64,000 nucleotides of DNA from Sphaerolaimus hirsutus. Taxonomy: Eukaryota; Nematoda; Chromadorea; Monhysterida; Sphaerolaimidae. The position numbers and the translations under genes were made by a program. Shown here piece by piece: positions 59,701 through 63,351 of this stretch; position 1 is the stretch's first letter; each line of letters begins with the position of its first letter. Below the pieces are notes generated by a model that did not search any database, had not been told where the DNA came from, and saw nothing but the letters and a program-made list of their open reading frames with translations. Location: positions 23,509,785 through 23,573,784 of the forward strand of contig OZ038452.1 in the NCBI GenBank assembly GCA_964036195.1, written 5' to 3'.

Positions 59701-62509
59701 GTAATTCAAGGCGGTTCATTTTGGCAGAGTGCTGATTTTGAGGGGGTATTTCGACGGTGGGGGTATTTCGAGGGTGTGTTTCGACGAAACACGGTATATA
59801 CTCCAGCCACTAGCAACCTTTATACTTAATTTTTCGGGTCAAAAAACCTCACCCTATCTCCAGTATATCCACCGAGACAATTCGTGCATATTTTGGGACA
59901 CTGCCCATTCCAGTTGCCGTGAAAAACGGTTGGTTTTATGGCAGCCCTCCCGTTGCAATACTCCTCGCATTCGATCAGTTCCCGAGTGCGTTCGCAGAAA
60001 TCGCCGGTTACGTTTGCGGGGCACCAGCACCTGTTTTGGTTGGGGGGGAAGAGTGGGAATAGGGTTGATTTGATGTTTGTGATAGCAGAGTTGTTAAAAG
60101 GTACGTACGTTTACTCAAAAAATACGCGTACGCGAGTACGCGGTAAATACATTTACATATACTTTTCAAAAAAATACCGTACGCACTTGTACGCACACTT
60201 TCAACGCATACGTGTACGGAAAATGTATTTATGAAAATTCAATGTGGGACATATTTATAAAGTAACTATACTGCTATGTATTTACAGAAGTGGTTCCATT
60301 GACTATTTTAGATATGTGGGGGTAGTGCCTTTAAAAATTTCAAAATTCGCAACCAAATCGAAATGGTTGTGGAGACAATGGATGTGGTAAACGAGTCGGG
60401 AGAACGATGATTTTTATCTCCTAGAAAAAAGAGACCTTGAAGACTATATAATCTGTCATTTGCTTATAGAAAAATATACGTTGTGTGTTGCACACGTATG
60501 AAAAAGTGCCCACTTTTACACATTCTATGAAGAAAAGTAGTCGTTTCTACACTCACAAAAAAGTACCCACATTTACGCGTACGTACGAGTAAAAAAAAGT
60601 ATTTTACGTTTTCTTTACTTTGTGGTGAGTAAAAAAAAATTCTTTACGTTTACATATACTTTTAATAAAGTTCAGTAATTCTAACAACTCTGTGTGATAG
60701 CTTGGAATTTTGAAGCCATTATTGTATAGAATGCTTGACAGTTTTTTGAGTCTTTTGTAAATTCAGAATTTAGTTGAGAAAATTGGAAATTATAAAATTA
60801 ATTAGAAAAATAAAACATTGAATAGTTGATAAAAAATTATTTTTGAACACTTTCTCCAGAGAGTTTGCTATCATTAAAGCGGGAATTAGAGCTCAGCGTC
60901 GATTCGAAATGTCGTCGTGAAATTAATTACACGAGTGTGGATCATGCTACGGGTCTACAATTTTCTCAGGATAATATATGAATCAATACCTTAATCGTGT
61001 CCAATACTGAGTGTTATCAGCCACAACTAGAGCGAATTGAAAAATTCAATTTTTATCATTTCACGTCATCATCATTTCACGTCACAGTGTCAGGGAACAA
61101 CTTGACATTTCACGTCAGACTGCTGCTTGCAATACCGTTTCCTTTTCAATTTTTCAAGACCCTCCCGTTTCCTTTTCGATTTTTCCGGCTCATTTTCCAT
61201 TTCCACCATTTCATTTTTCTGTTTTCCGTTTTCGGGCAAGTGCAAAAAAGTTTCCGTTTCCATTTTCCGGCAAAAGCGAAAAGTTTCTGTTTCCAAAAAC
61301 CATTGACCCCCCACCCCCAAACCAACTCGTACTTCCTCTCAATAACCCCCTGCACTCCAGTGAGCACGGCCCTCTGAACCCCATCATTTGAAAGATCCCC
61401 CTGGGGGCCGGTGGTGGTGTAGCACGTGGAGCCGGAGAAGCACTGATTACTTTCGCAGTCTAGTCCTTCCGATCTGTGTGGATGAAGGTGTGCAGATGGG
61501 GGGGGGTGTAGGGATGGAAAAGGTGTTTTTTGAATGACCTTTTAATGGTTTTTAATAAAATGCGTTTTTGCTTTTTTAATGTTTTGACATTTCTGAATTT
61601 GCCCATTAGTGTTTTAGTGATCCTTTTGTGCCTTCTACACTTAAGAACGATACATATTGAACCCCCGAAAACACCTCCACCCCATCAGCTGTCTATCCCC
61701 CCAGGGGGCACTCCCAGACCATGTAAAATGTCAAATGTCATGCAAAGTGTCAAAAGTCATAGAAAATGCCCTGCAAAATGGCCAACAGGGCATTTTACAT
61801 GACTTTTGACACTTTGCATGACATTTGACTTTTTACAGGACATTTCACAGAGCCTGGGAGTGGCACCTGCGGGCATTTCACATATTTATTTGTATGCGAT
61901 TTTACAGGCCTACGGGGCACGTGACGTGATATATGGCAAATGATATTTTGAGAATTTATCAAATCCTGTAATTTACCTGTACTCGCAGCGGGCGCCCACA
62001 AACAACCCGCGGCATTCGCACACCCACCTGAAAAAGATGCAGTAAATTCGGTCGCGAATGCTTGCGAATTACGACAAATAGAGGACTTTACTTTTGCCAC
62101 TTTGCACGTCATTTGACGTTTTACAGGGCATTTTACAGGGTCTAGGACAGTGAGTGCCCCCAGCTAAGTCCAGGTGCCACTCGCATACCCTGGAAAAAGC
62201 CCTGTAAAATGTAAAATGTCATTCAAGGTGTCGAAAGTCATGGAACCGAGTTGCCATTTTGCAGGGCATTTTCCATGACTTTTCACACTTTGCATGACAT
62301 TTTACATTTTAAGGGGCATTTTACAGGGTCTGTGAGTGCCCCCTGATAAACACCCCCGCAGAGATGACCAACTTATCATTCCTGGGTACACACTTGCCCC
62401 CATTCAGGCACAGTTCCCACTTGTCATCGCGTTGTAGCGCCAACTCCCTGGCTTCGCATCCATTGAATTCAGGGTCCAAATCCTTGCTGATCGAATTTAT
62501 TGGAGGTTC
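38613..62509 (-). CDS. EGF-repeat single-pass membrane protein, 3' thirteen exons (5' end missing)
   Basis: Seen: exons in transcription order 62509-62373, 62027-61977, 61473-61333, 60030-59853, 58964-58799, 58414-58220, 43879-43728, 43203-43013, 42338-42246, 41860-41727, 39549-39419, 39235-39123, 38745-38613. All GT-AG, all phases compatible; together 605 codons with the stop. The extracellular part is a chain of Cys-rich modules of EGF type (CLNGGKC...CEC..LFVGARC; CRAGYIGTLC; CNDKGLC...CMCAPDVAGNSC; CHNGKC...CECEEDFEGVFC). One hydrophobic segment (YGFIIIPFVSCSVLLLMYLA) precedes a basic 40-residue tail ending IVQV. Known: such proteins act in adhesion or signalling at the cell surface. Inference: type I topology; the C-terminal V-Q-V could bind a PDZ domain (class II-like). 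Modules are irregular and I cannot assign orthology. The 14.3-kb intron between exons 6 and 7 carries the BEL/Pao element in opposite orientation. Confidence 0.83.
39123..39235 (-). CDS. EGF protein exon 12 (last Cys and membrane segment)
   Basis: 113 nt, ACCCTGCAG|GACTTT ... GCCAG|GTAAAG. Encodes DFEGVFCEAPKPDKLVR and the hydrophobic segment YGFIIIPFVSCSVLLLMYLA. Confidence 0.82.
39419..39549 (-). CDS. EGF protein exon 11
   Basis: 131 nt, TGCCCCCAG|GT ... GAAGAG|GTGCGT. Encodes FAGTHCEYVTDYC, ALCHNGKC and GFWCECEE. Confidence 0.8.
39731..40651. mobile_element. hAT-type MITE, CAGGGTTGG family, copy 2, with 8-bp TSD
   Basis: Exact 8-bp duplicates AACATGAC (39723-39730, 40652-40659). Ends CAGGGTTGGTTTATAAAAG and GATTTTGCCAACCCTG; inverted relative to the copy at 12217-13151. 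Upstream (+) or downstream relative to the EGF gene it lies in intron 10. A TGCCCCCAG/GGTGCATTTG-bounded palindromic block is nested at about 40067-40409. Confidence 0.9.
40686..41476. repeat. Inverted-repeat element with internal ATGTGCACTT tandems
   Basis: Ends TGGGGACTTTCATTCC and GGAACGGAAGTCCCCA continue through CAAAAGTTCAC as arms of about 26 bp. Between 41090 and 41310 a degenerate unit of the form ATGTGCACTTxxGAAATGAAA recurs five times with irregular spacing. Confidence 0.75.
41538..41653. mobile_element. Short TACCGTATATCC-type element
   Basis: Left CCATATATTCTCGAATAAAA and right TTATTCGTGGATATACG are diverged inverted ends around C-rich words; relative of 13208-13620. Confidence 0.5.
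41727..41860 (-). CDS. EGF protein exon 10
   Basis: 134 nt, CCCCCCAG|C ... ACTGCTG|GTGGGT. Encodes CMCAPDVAGNSCEGNW, CVDNVCRNGALCQVL and FRCACTA. Confidence 0.8.
42246..42338 (-). CDS. EGF protein exon 9
   Basis: 93 nt, AAATTCAG|C ... ATCGCA|GTATGA. Encodes VKCIQAHCNDKGLCVPC and TFGDTRELACES. Confidence 0.72.
42680..43000. repeat. G-rich TACCGTATTTACT repeat in EGF intron
   Basis: TACCGTATTTACTAGAATAA at 42680, followed by GGGGGATTATTTGAGG and GGGATTTATTCGAGG words: a degraded member of the TACCG group. No clear right end. Confidence 0.45.
43013..43203 (-). CDS. EGF protein exon 8
   Basis: 191 nt, CCCTCACAG|GTATAC ... TATAA|GTGAGT. Encodes DWTCSCRAGYIGTLC, KNACDTKPCDENSQC and FTCLCPIGHGGY: the clearest EGF module of the gene. 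Confidence 0.85.
43728..43879 (-). CDS. EGF protein exon 7
   Basis: 152 nt, AATTCGCAG|GT ... TGTGAG|GTGAGC. Encodes VQCECPANRYGTWCERERK and RCMNKGHCE. Phase matches exon 6 across the 14.3-kb intron. Confidence 0.78.
43896..44077 (+). repeat. Palindromic GTGCTA...CCCCCA element (P4)
   Basis: About 182 bp; same arms as P3 (CCCTGTAAAATG, ATGTCAAATGTCATGCAAAG, AACGTACGTCTGCC centre). It begins CTG|GTGCTA and ends CTGCCCCCA|TGG, so the terminal AG is lost. It starts 17 bp from the acceptor-side edge of EGF exon 7, in antisense orientation. Confidence 0.8.
44110..45255. repeat. TTCGAAAATT-rich foldback, interrupted
   Basis: Left edge AACGATGGCCAAAAAAG, right edge GGTTTGCCATCGTTATGG; runs of TTCGAAAATTCG at 44128-44280 and 44990-45200 are the arms. 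The TACCG element 44438-44800 is inserted between them. Confidence 0.6.
44438..44800. mobile_element. TACCGTATTTCCTTGAAATA element
   Basis: Left TACCGTATTTCC, right GGAAATATGGTA; C- and G-rich inner edges and the usual family core (GAGAACGTTTGTGCGG). Confidence 0.75.
45578..46674 (+). repeat. BEL/Pao 5' LTR
   Basis: 1097 bp, TGTGTAACATTATCG ... TTATTTTACA. AATAAA at 46454-46459 is a probable polyadenylation signal. Already rich in TCACA. Confidence 0.95.
46675..46691 (+). other. BEL/Pao primer-binding site
   Basis: TGGCGCAGCGAGCAGGG directly after the LTR; TGGCGC-type sites are common in the BEL/Pao group. Confidence 0.8.
46692..46950 (+). other. BEL/Pao leader
   Basis: Untranslated leader between primer-binding site and the gag ATG; no obvious hairpin array; place for a packaging signal. 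Confidence 0.5.
46951..52296 (+). CDS. BEL/Pao Gag-protease-RT-RNase H (1781 aa, ends at premature TGA)
   Basis: Residues about 1-180 include a coiled-coil-like region; capsid-like sequence near 210-400 (PKIELAKYNGDPLEWAAWWE). Three zinc knuckles at about 488-556 (CLFCGIKEHYTTDC, CTRCTCRGHHAEQC, CYYCRQIGQHHGAFC) are typical of BEL/Pao. Protease FFDTGCEYSY with Asp 782. RT: CRIVYDGSAGKPSLNN, LLADIEKAFLQI, FGLTCSPS and catalytic YVDN at 1234-1237 (second Asp replaced by Asn, a variant reported in this superfamily, from memory). RNase H with FCDASKDGYAV near 1417, TRLELLG and LWTDSTVVIGWL. The frame stops with TGA at 52294-52296 just before the integrase; the next frame continues in register, so this is a nonsense change inside pol, not a natural end. 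Makes virus-like particle proteins and copies the element's RNA. Confidence 0.92.
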   Translation: MEERLRVQRGAPAAAAMPLSNVDESDTTHPLTQHSRALTGVRNGVLRFTTKPIPKIVKDESQPTAVNLRAAEEVLELLQAYVYQAELKRSDLSTAMDRFTSIVQDHITSLDRDQDGVAEEIKSANAKLERALYSGSNNAMMLMDELELRMATAQAQIKSAERLILSLKGQSTVDLTTQPPSQPPYNNVNMGSSSQPSQPETLLKLPKIELAKYNGDPLEWAAWWEIFRAQIHDRANLSNGMKYTYLKLSLIGPAAELLAGLKGDGRDYITAVTMLKSNFGETHRVQAALWDKLYSLEKPSSRGDSLTNFTRTLLSTLNQLKERGESVDSGAVLRIIRGYLPDNIVLAVTEEHRNSMRTAATDDTELTVVRFVDALTTIAHARLDAMKTEQQSSQSSNVVQKSQSSSLKKPQNGGGWQQQKKKGNKSQNTFSKQKPIHNTVAFAGTNANAGKPQGKNKNSTQPPRTPASGAISQKQFSQPAADYRKPKFECLFCGIKEHYTTDCPQYVTPRERIERLQALGDVCTRCTCRGHHAEQCTQRLSCYYCRQIGQHHGAFCPTRQAPARRQVNNSQNKAFVKATSANFVNAQVITTGAASSHAPPSYPPSHTEPMSVCVIPPDENDFRWRQQTLYQMDMDGPLDMGEWPRPANELQARAQEEARKYHSENELWTTLRANLIQDGTDMETIEAKIRGFQQKRYEVYPHLNPNQMSSSVPLQPSHRPTVEVLSAQAGYGNPNTATRQQAKQECEFDFAPIVRLQVAQASLVNKDTELNQVTDPLLVFFDTGCEYSYIKASVANEYNFENKGYVVLQMNVFATKTPVTVNTFLIEAVMPIYKHVDNKGNMLQIPLTLRAVDYLATYACPPPLSQDDKTVIYIVYGEHAQEQFAEPLELSEMTDEFCHKLCQPDVVIGQDYYWKFDIRPTEIELPSGLIIVESILGLMLGGNASSQSFVTTPDISPHQFMVSCSSHASSAVAVGQETLFQFHSLESIGITDDPLSHDDDIAEQLILESITLDPETGRYSVDWPFKSTIHELPTNNSEAFRRFLSLLKRFRKDPDLFATYAKVISDQLHKGVIEPVYGSQDGLQEHILPHQPVITPGRSTTCRIVYDGSAGKPSLNNCLFRGPVLTPLALGLMLRFRAGKVVLLADIEKAFLQIALHPKSRAFTKFYWLRDDTIPTHEDNIQMMQFTRVLFGLTCSPSILLTVIKYHLEAELAHMHPAETHERSKLELLLNSIYVDNLVISVDDEKYAIQLYRLIKAVFARANFNMREWMTNSRTVSEKIKPDDLNPKQSQYIKVMGLVYDHIEDTIAVPAPKKDFTLIVTATRRNLNKLLASTYNPIGITAPTLFRLKFRVSQIIQKCNVTTWDELIEDPEADDLFDDLKRHLSSISQIKFPRSFHSFGIDVKAETRPLELHVFCDASKDGYAVCAYLRQKAISPDEYGYEDDRYFSGFLTARTKLAPLPSKQGQPLTITRLELLGVTIGAQLIDYLHHELVELGGWKIHSNFLWTDSTVVIGWLYTSKPLATFVNNRVTKIHSFMSKHCIQICKVATKDNPADIASRGCTFDQLMIETMWFTGPTFFAEPFTAAMVDISQYQAQPVTEELAKGDTHISRPLYAGAVTSQPASQPANALAQQVPVNLDPNLSQNVTPQNPFVESRQRHIPSNPFEIDIRRFSTLSKLLRTVVYLLRVKTYWLNRSMHKAAKSESEYLSKPITQADLNEAFRHVLRISQAEECASCISQAQLGKHHMLKWDAWNNLLHCVTRVSHKEHRNPSLFYYLPKTG
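52309..52872 (+). pseudogene. BEL/Pao integrase, zinc and catalytic domains, between two in-frame stops
   Basis: Same frame as 46951-52296. HFHELAGHSGMLHTL and CVTCRKAEGG give the HHCC zinc domain; HIGIDYMGPLV, TIWSDNAPAF and WQGGVYERMV carry the D, D and E of the catalytic core. Bounded by TGA at 52294-52296 and TGA at 52870-52872. Both stops could come from CGA by C-to-T change at a CpG, which fits ordinary decay. A functional enzyme would need suppression of both. Confidence 0.85.
52906..56436 (+). CDS. BEL/Pao integrase C-terminus plus Env-like glycoprotein (frame 1, 1176 aa)
   Basis: In register with pol. Residues 1-240 complete the integrase (HFLWGTPPPCYMD; PKRGQVVLITDDKQPRGMWQ; RTRRSPSNLVPLE). 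A Ser/Gln-rich linker leads to a hydrophobic, signal-like stretch (SHLMALTLLIQSKLANTL, about 283-300). The next 550 residues form a Cys-rich ectodomain with CYFCHNLSNT, SHCNPQAGYCYD and GVSLWNATAFNKQCAFQEIG and several N-x-S/T sites. After about residue 845 (near 55440) this frame loses its membrane anchor, which is present in frame 2 instead; the rest is basic, then acidic (EESEKLPNWPG; DADDLLPQE). Envelope genes in BEL/Pao elements are captured viral glycoproteins; the Cys/Trp pattern makes me think of the class III type of chuviruses, but this is a weak guess. Confidence 0.75.
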   Translation: MLDVEFSVNTRPLSYLSNTDIGAAILRPIHFLWGTPPPCYMDEKRELELDSTTIEPMRKIPKEEWERMTDGSFNLTPSQIDKSYVLTPPRVNDVNCIDEIALNSVPEKDRDDITLLWDQIRHNREVLWYEWSRQYIDLLKDRAKNQRLKKGTINEAPKRGQVVLITDDKQPRGMWQMGRVHEIHVSSDGKIRAVTVLSSNGRRTRRSPSNLVPLEIDTEDGVEYEIDTEVKDDDKSQPPPDKGDDSQTDQSHQQSQSSQQDARRLNPRRTCRYTGTYSFWGNVSHLMALTLLIQSKLANTLTWTDQYHKTFNLCHKTRTGHAIQLPEKVTCHFPQVTAIEDIVISIWTLRVEPQTTPIYRCFQQEHTIVTYMSLVGGKSMLPPEIIKNHRVTTYDCMIAYQNKTWKGEPLVKIGHALWSTNKSLHIDYCYFCHNLSNTVMNFHIEEGVVASLDGKKIVSEIQDLSHCNPQAGYCYDSDNGVSLWNATAFNKQCAFQEIGQFDAQYSQNHYVVEKLQAAFSVTWRSQKFPSNAECVPKDAKYIDQGSAFIQFLRYQLKKLKKPETEKAPLHFKLAPNLDVGVFHLLTARQQYEVDKIAHLEQKQFGSIWQQLCHIRQTQLDIIHAIVTFNPTLGLRALLGRQNLYAEWHGDILMFWDCKPVTAEMIYFQHEYNNTCYKFLPVKVTDHPHIMFVAPGTNDLITHSPIDHCLMKDHKYYQLNDNSWANENRPTNLHVTKLPIELIWAGSWKPFTLNVSGSPGVSMTDIAFSIMAAHHHFQNLQRLEQQVTHSVDYIATKSNDPKAVQAYIAGIGQGVGAYFEGVGKELGHIIHGSVTGGASALDTLLTGTSNSCKHHTHYYHNCLCWVYWLCLHAVAARNRQGYAARHQGLFPKKGQKGQKPKQQGPPSVQQGKIGKRRRRNRQKKPKSSFNKPALSSQTVTQSSSSSQLHSKFVTPLKRVSPFKRLSGRTVQPRSDPPVGYSTERAEEIEMETGARRVTKPAPPCESQTQSSSSNARLTVTEPVTTEVTMEDANTFTVRHRTRRDGRKSRSRSRSPSVPFDHINSITSQCTTSFTTSPVPLLPSQPLAATEQWQPTEPSKTSVDETDTLRQALEQLVEESEKLPNWPGRPAGAPEDQTTGHGEGSQPEEDAVEPMDEHHEEGRENAGVEDADDLLPQE
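55427..56458 (+). CDS. Env membrane anchor and cytoplasmic tail in frame 2, overlapping frame 1
   Basis: Frame 2 opens after TAG at 55424-55426 and runs to TGA at 56456-56458. It starts with a strong membrane helix (AVNIILIIITIACVGYIGYV, about 55457-55516), then MQWRLVTG and a basic tail of about 310 residues rich in Ser/Arg/Pro. Two motifs used by retroviral proteins to recruit budding machinery are present: PSAP (55847-55858) and PPQY (56063-56074). To join ectodomain (frame 1) and anchor (frame 2) one base must be skipped between about 55427 and 55450, by a mutation or by a programmed shift; I see no classical slippery site. Frame 1 remains open over the same 900 nt. Confidence 0.65.
   Translation, partial: TRYLLGLQTAVNIILIIITIACVGYIGYVYMQWRLVTGRGMLPDIKGFFRRKGRRDRSPNNKGPRPFSKEKSVSDGDVTARRNRKAASTNPLCQVKPSHNRQVRHSYIQSLSHPSSEFLHSNGFQDARYSLDRIPRSVIVPSAPKKSKWRRVRAGSQNLHPPASHKRRARHQTPDSQSPSLSPRRSQWKTQTPSQSDIELGEMEENHVQDLDPPQYHLTISTQSLHNVRPHSQPPLSPCYQANRLQQRNNGSPPSRRRRASTRPTRYDKPSSNSSRNLRSSPTGRVDQPGPQKTKRPGTGKAASLRRMPSNPWTSIMRRAGKMPASKTPTIYYHRSDESITGI
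56542..57638 (+). repeat. BEL/Pao 3' LTR
   Basis: 1097 bp; differences from the 5' LTR seen at seven places (for example AGCATGCAA/AGCACGCAA, CATATGTTC/CATACGTTC). AATAAA at 57418-57423. Confidence 0.95.
58220..58414 (-). CDS. EGF protein exon 6
   Basis: 195 nt, CCTTCACAG|GC ... ACTAAAG|GTTTGT. Encodes THCDQYTLSKCSNPC and CTVPEAVCRDMLTK. Last exon before the BEL/Pao-bearing intron. Confidence 0.75.
58529..58638. mobile_element. Minimal hAT-type MITE, TAGTGATGG/GGCGCC family, with 8-bp TSD
   Basis: Only 110 bp: TAGTGATGGAACAGCGCCAG at the left, TTGCCATTCCATCAATA at the right, GGCGCC words between. Exact 8-bp duplicates TCTGGCAC (58521-58528, 58639-58646). Sits in the EGF intron after exon 5. 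Confidence 0.88.
58799..58964 (-). CDS. EGF protein exon 5
   Basis: 166 nt, CATTTTCAG|TGTGAA ... ATTACTG|GTGAGT. Encodes CEIPDWCLTGQHCHHHSACD, then CTCPKIVDK and a Cys-free linker. Confidence 0.75.
59014..59584. mobile_element. Inverted-repeat element with 64-bp perfect termini
   Basis: Positions 59014-59077 (TAAACACCTTCCCGGTCACG... to ...CTATCCCCA) recur as an exact reverse complement at about 59521-59584. TA flanks both sides. The left arm overlaps no exon. The inside has no transposase. Perfect long arms imply a young element. Confidence 0.8.
59695..59793. repeat. TACCGTGTTTCG-type fragment
   Basis: GGGGGTATTTCGACGG and GGGTGTGTTTCGACGAAACA end in CACGGTA: the right end of a TACCG-family element; the left end is missing. 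Confidence 0.5.
59853..60030 (-). CDS. EGF protein exon 4
   Basis: 178 nt, CAAAACAG|G ... GATAGG|GTGAGG. Encodes CWCPANVTGDFCERT, ECEEYCNGRAA and CPKICTNCLGGYTGD. Confidence 0.75.
60086..60692. mobile_element. hAT-type MITE, CAGAGTTGTTA family, with 8-bp TSD
   Basis: Exact 8-bp duplicates TGTGATAG (60078-60085, 60693-60700). Ends CAGAGTTGTTAAAAGGTACG and AGTAATTCTAACAACTCTG; ACGTAAA/GTACGCG words inside. In the EGF intron after exon 3. Confidence 0.92.
61333..61473 (-). CDS. EGF protein exon 3
   Basis: 141 nt, CACACAG|A ... AGGAA|GTACGA. Encodes GLDCESNQCFSGSTCYTTTG and a hydrophilic stretch with few cysteines. The donor is chosen to fit exon 4's phase. Confidence 0.65.
61703..61866 (-). 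repeat. Palindromic GTGCCA element (P5)
   Basis: About 164 bp. On the minus strand (the EGF gene's sense) it begins CGCAG|GTGCCACTCCCAGG and ends GGGAGTGCCCCC|TGG, so the donor-like edge is kept and the acceptor AG is not. Arms as in P3, with a shortened centre. Confidence 0.8.
61977..62027 (-). CDS. EGF protein exon 2
   Basis: 51 nt, TTTTTCAG|G ... TACAG|GTAAAT. Encodes WVCECRGLFVGARCEY, the second half of the module begun in exon 1. Confidence 0.8.
62095..62163 (+). repeat. Half of a palindromic element (P6)
   Basis: Only the right arm: CACTTTGCACGTCATTTGAC, GGGCATTTTACAGGGTCTAG, ending GTGCCCCCAG|C. Lies in the 345-bp intron between EGF exons 1 and 2. Confidence 0.7.
62174..62345 (+). 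repeat. Palindromic GTGCCA element (P7)
   Basis: About 172 bp, CCAG|GTGCCACTCGCATACC ... GTCTGTGAGTGCCCCCTG. With P6 it fills most of the intron between EGF exons 1 and 2 (62028-62372), in antisense orientation, ending 28 bp from exon 1. Confidence 0.78.
62373..62509 (-). CDS. EGF protein exon 1 of those visible
   Basis: Acceptor GCAATTCAG|GAACCT, donor GATAA|GTTGGT. Encodes FNGCEARELALQRDDKWELC then CLNGGKCVPRND. Begins at phase 0, so at least one exon lies upstream, beyond the window or unseen. Confidence 0.75.
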
Positions 62510-62624
62510 CTGAATTGCGAGGGGTGTACTTTTGGATGTTTGCCAATTTTTGAGCTTCTATTCATGTCAGGTTTCATTTTATGTGGGTCGGTGATTTAAC
62601 GTGCTGAGAATGTACAGTCAAGTG

Positions 62625-63047
62625 TACCGTATGTCTCCGAGTATAATTCCCCCGATCATAGTGCCCGGGGCATTATACATCGCAAAAAGTTCCATGCATA
62701 GTGCCCGGGGCACTATGCAATGCACAAAAAATATTTCATAAACGAAGCGGATTACTAAGACACTCCCATGAATTTTCTCTTTTTGGCGCCTGTTGCATGA
62801 AGATGAAAGGATCTAAAAGTGGTGCATTGCGGCGCGCGTCTAGTGCACGCGTCTGGTCGGGTGTCTCGGCGGTAGCTTATCTGTTCTGTCGGAGGAATCA
62901 AAGATGGTTACAAAGGTGCTCAGCATCGGCTGATCATTAGTTGAATTGCATAGTACCCGGGCACTATGCACAGCACTTGGAAAGTGTTTGAAAAAAGCCC
63001 CCAAATTTGTATAGTGCCCGGGGAATTATACTCGGAGAAATACGGTA
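62625..63047. mobile_element. TACCGTATGTCTCCGAGTAT element with GTGCCCGGGGCA words
   Basis: Left TACCGTATGTCTCCGAGTAT, right ATACTCGGAGAAATACGGTA, TA-flanked. The word CATAGTGCCCGGGGCAYTAT, itself nearly palindromic, occurs five times inside. Small frames inside are products of the repeat. Confidence 0.82.
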
Positions 63048-63156
63048 CTGATCGAACACTATACGATGAAATCTACCATACCGCACCAGAATAAAAGAAC
63101 GAACATTCTATTTTTCTCATTACACCACATTGCATTTCACTCAACTACTACACCTG

Positions 63157-63351
63157 GTGCCAATCCCAAGCCCTGTAAAGTGTAAAGCAAAGTGTCAAAT
63201 GTAAAGTCAAATGCAAAGTCAAATGTCAATTGTCATGCAAAGTTCAGTAATAAAATCTTTTCTTTTTTGTTTTAATTGACACTTGACTTTGCATTTGATA
63301 TTACATTTGACACTTTACTTTACACTTTACAGGGCTTGGGACTGCCCCCTG
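63157..63351 (+). repeat. Palindromic GTGCCA element (P8)
   Basis: CTG|GTGCCAATCCCAAGCC ... GGGCTTGGGACTGCCCCCTG|G; arms AAGTGTCAAATGTAAAGTC and inverse, diverged from P3. Flanked by CTGGTG on both sides. Confidence 0.72.
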
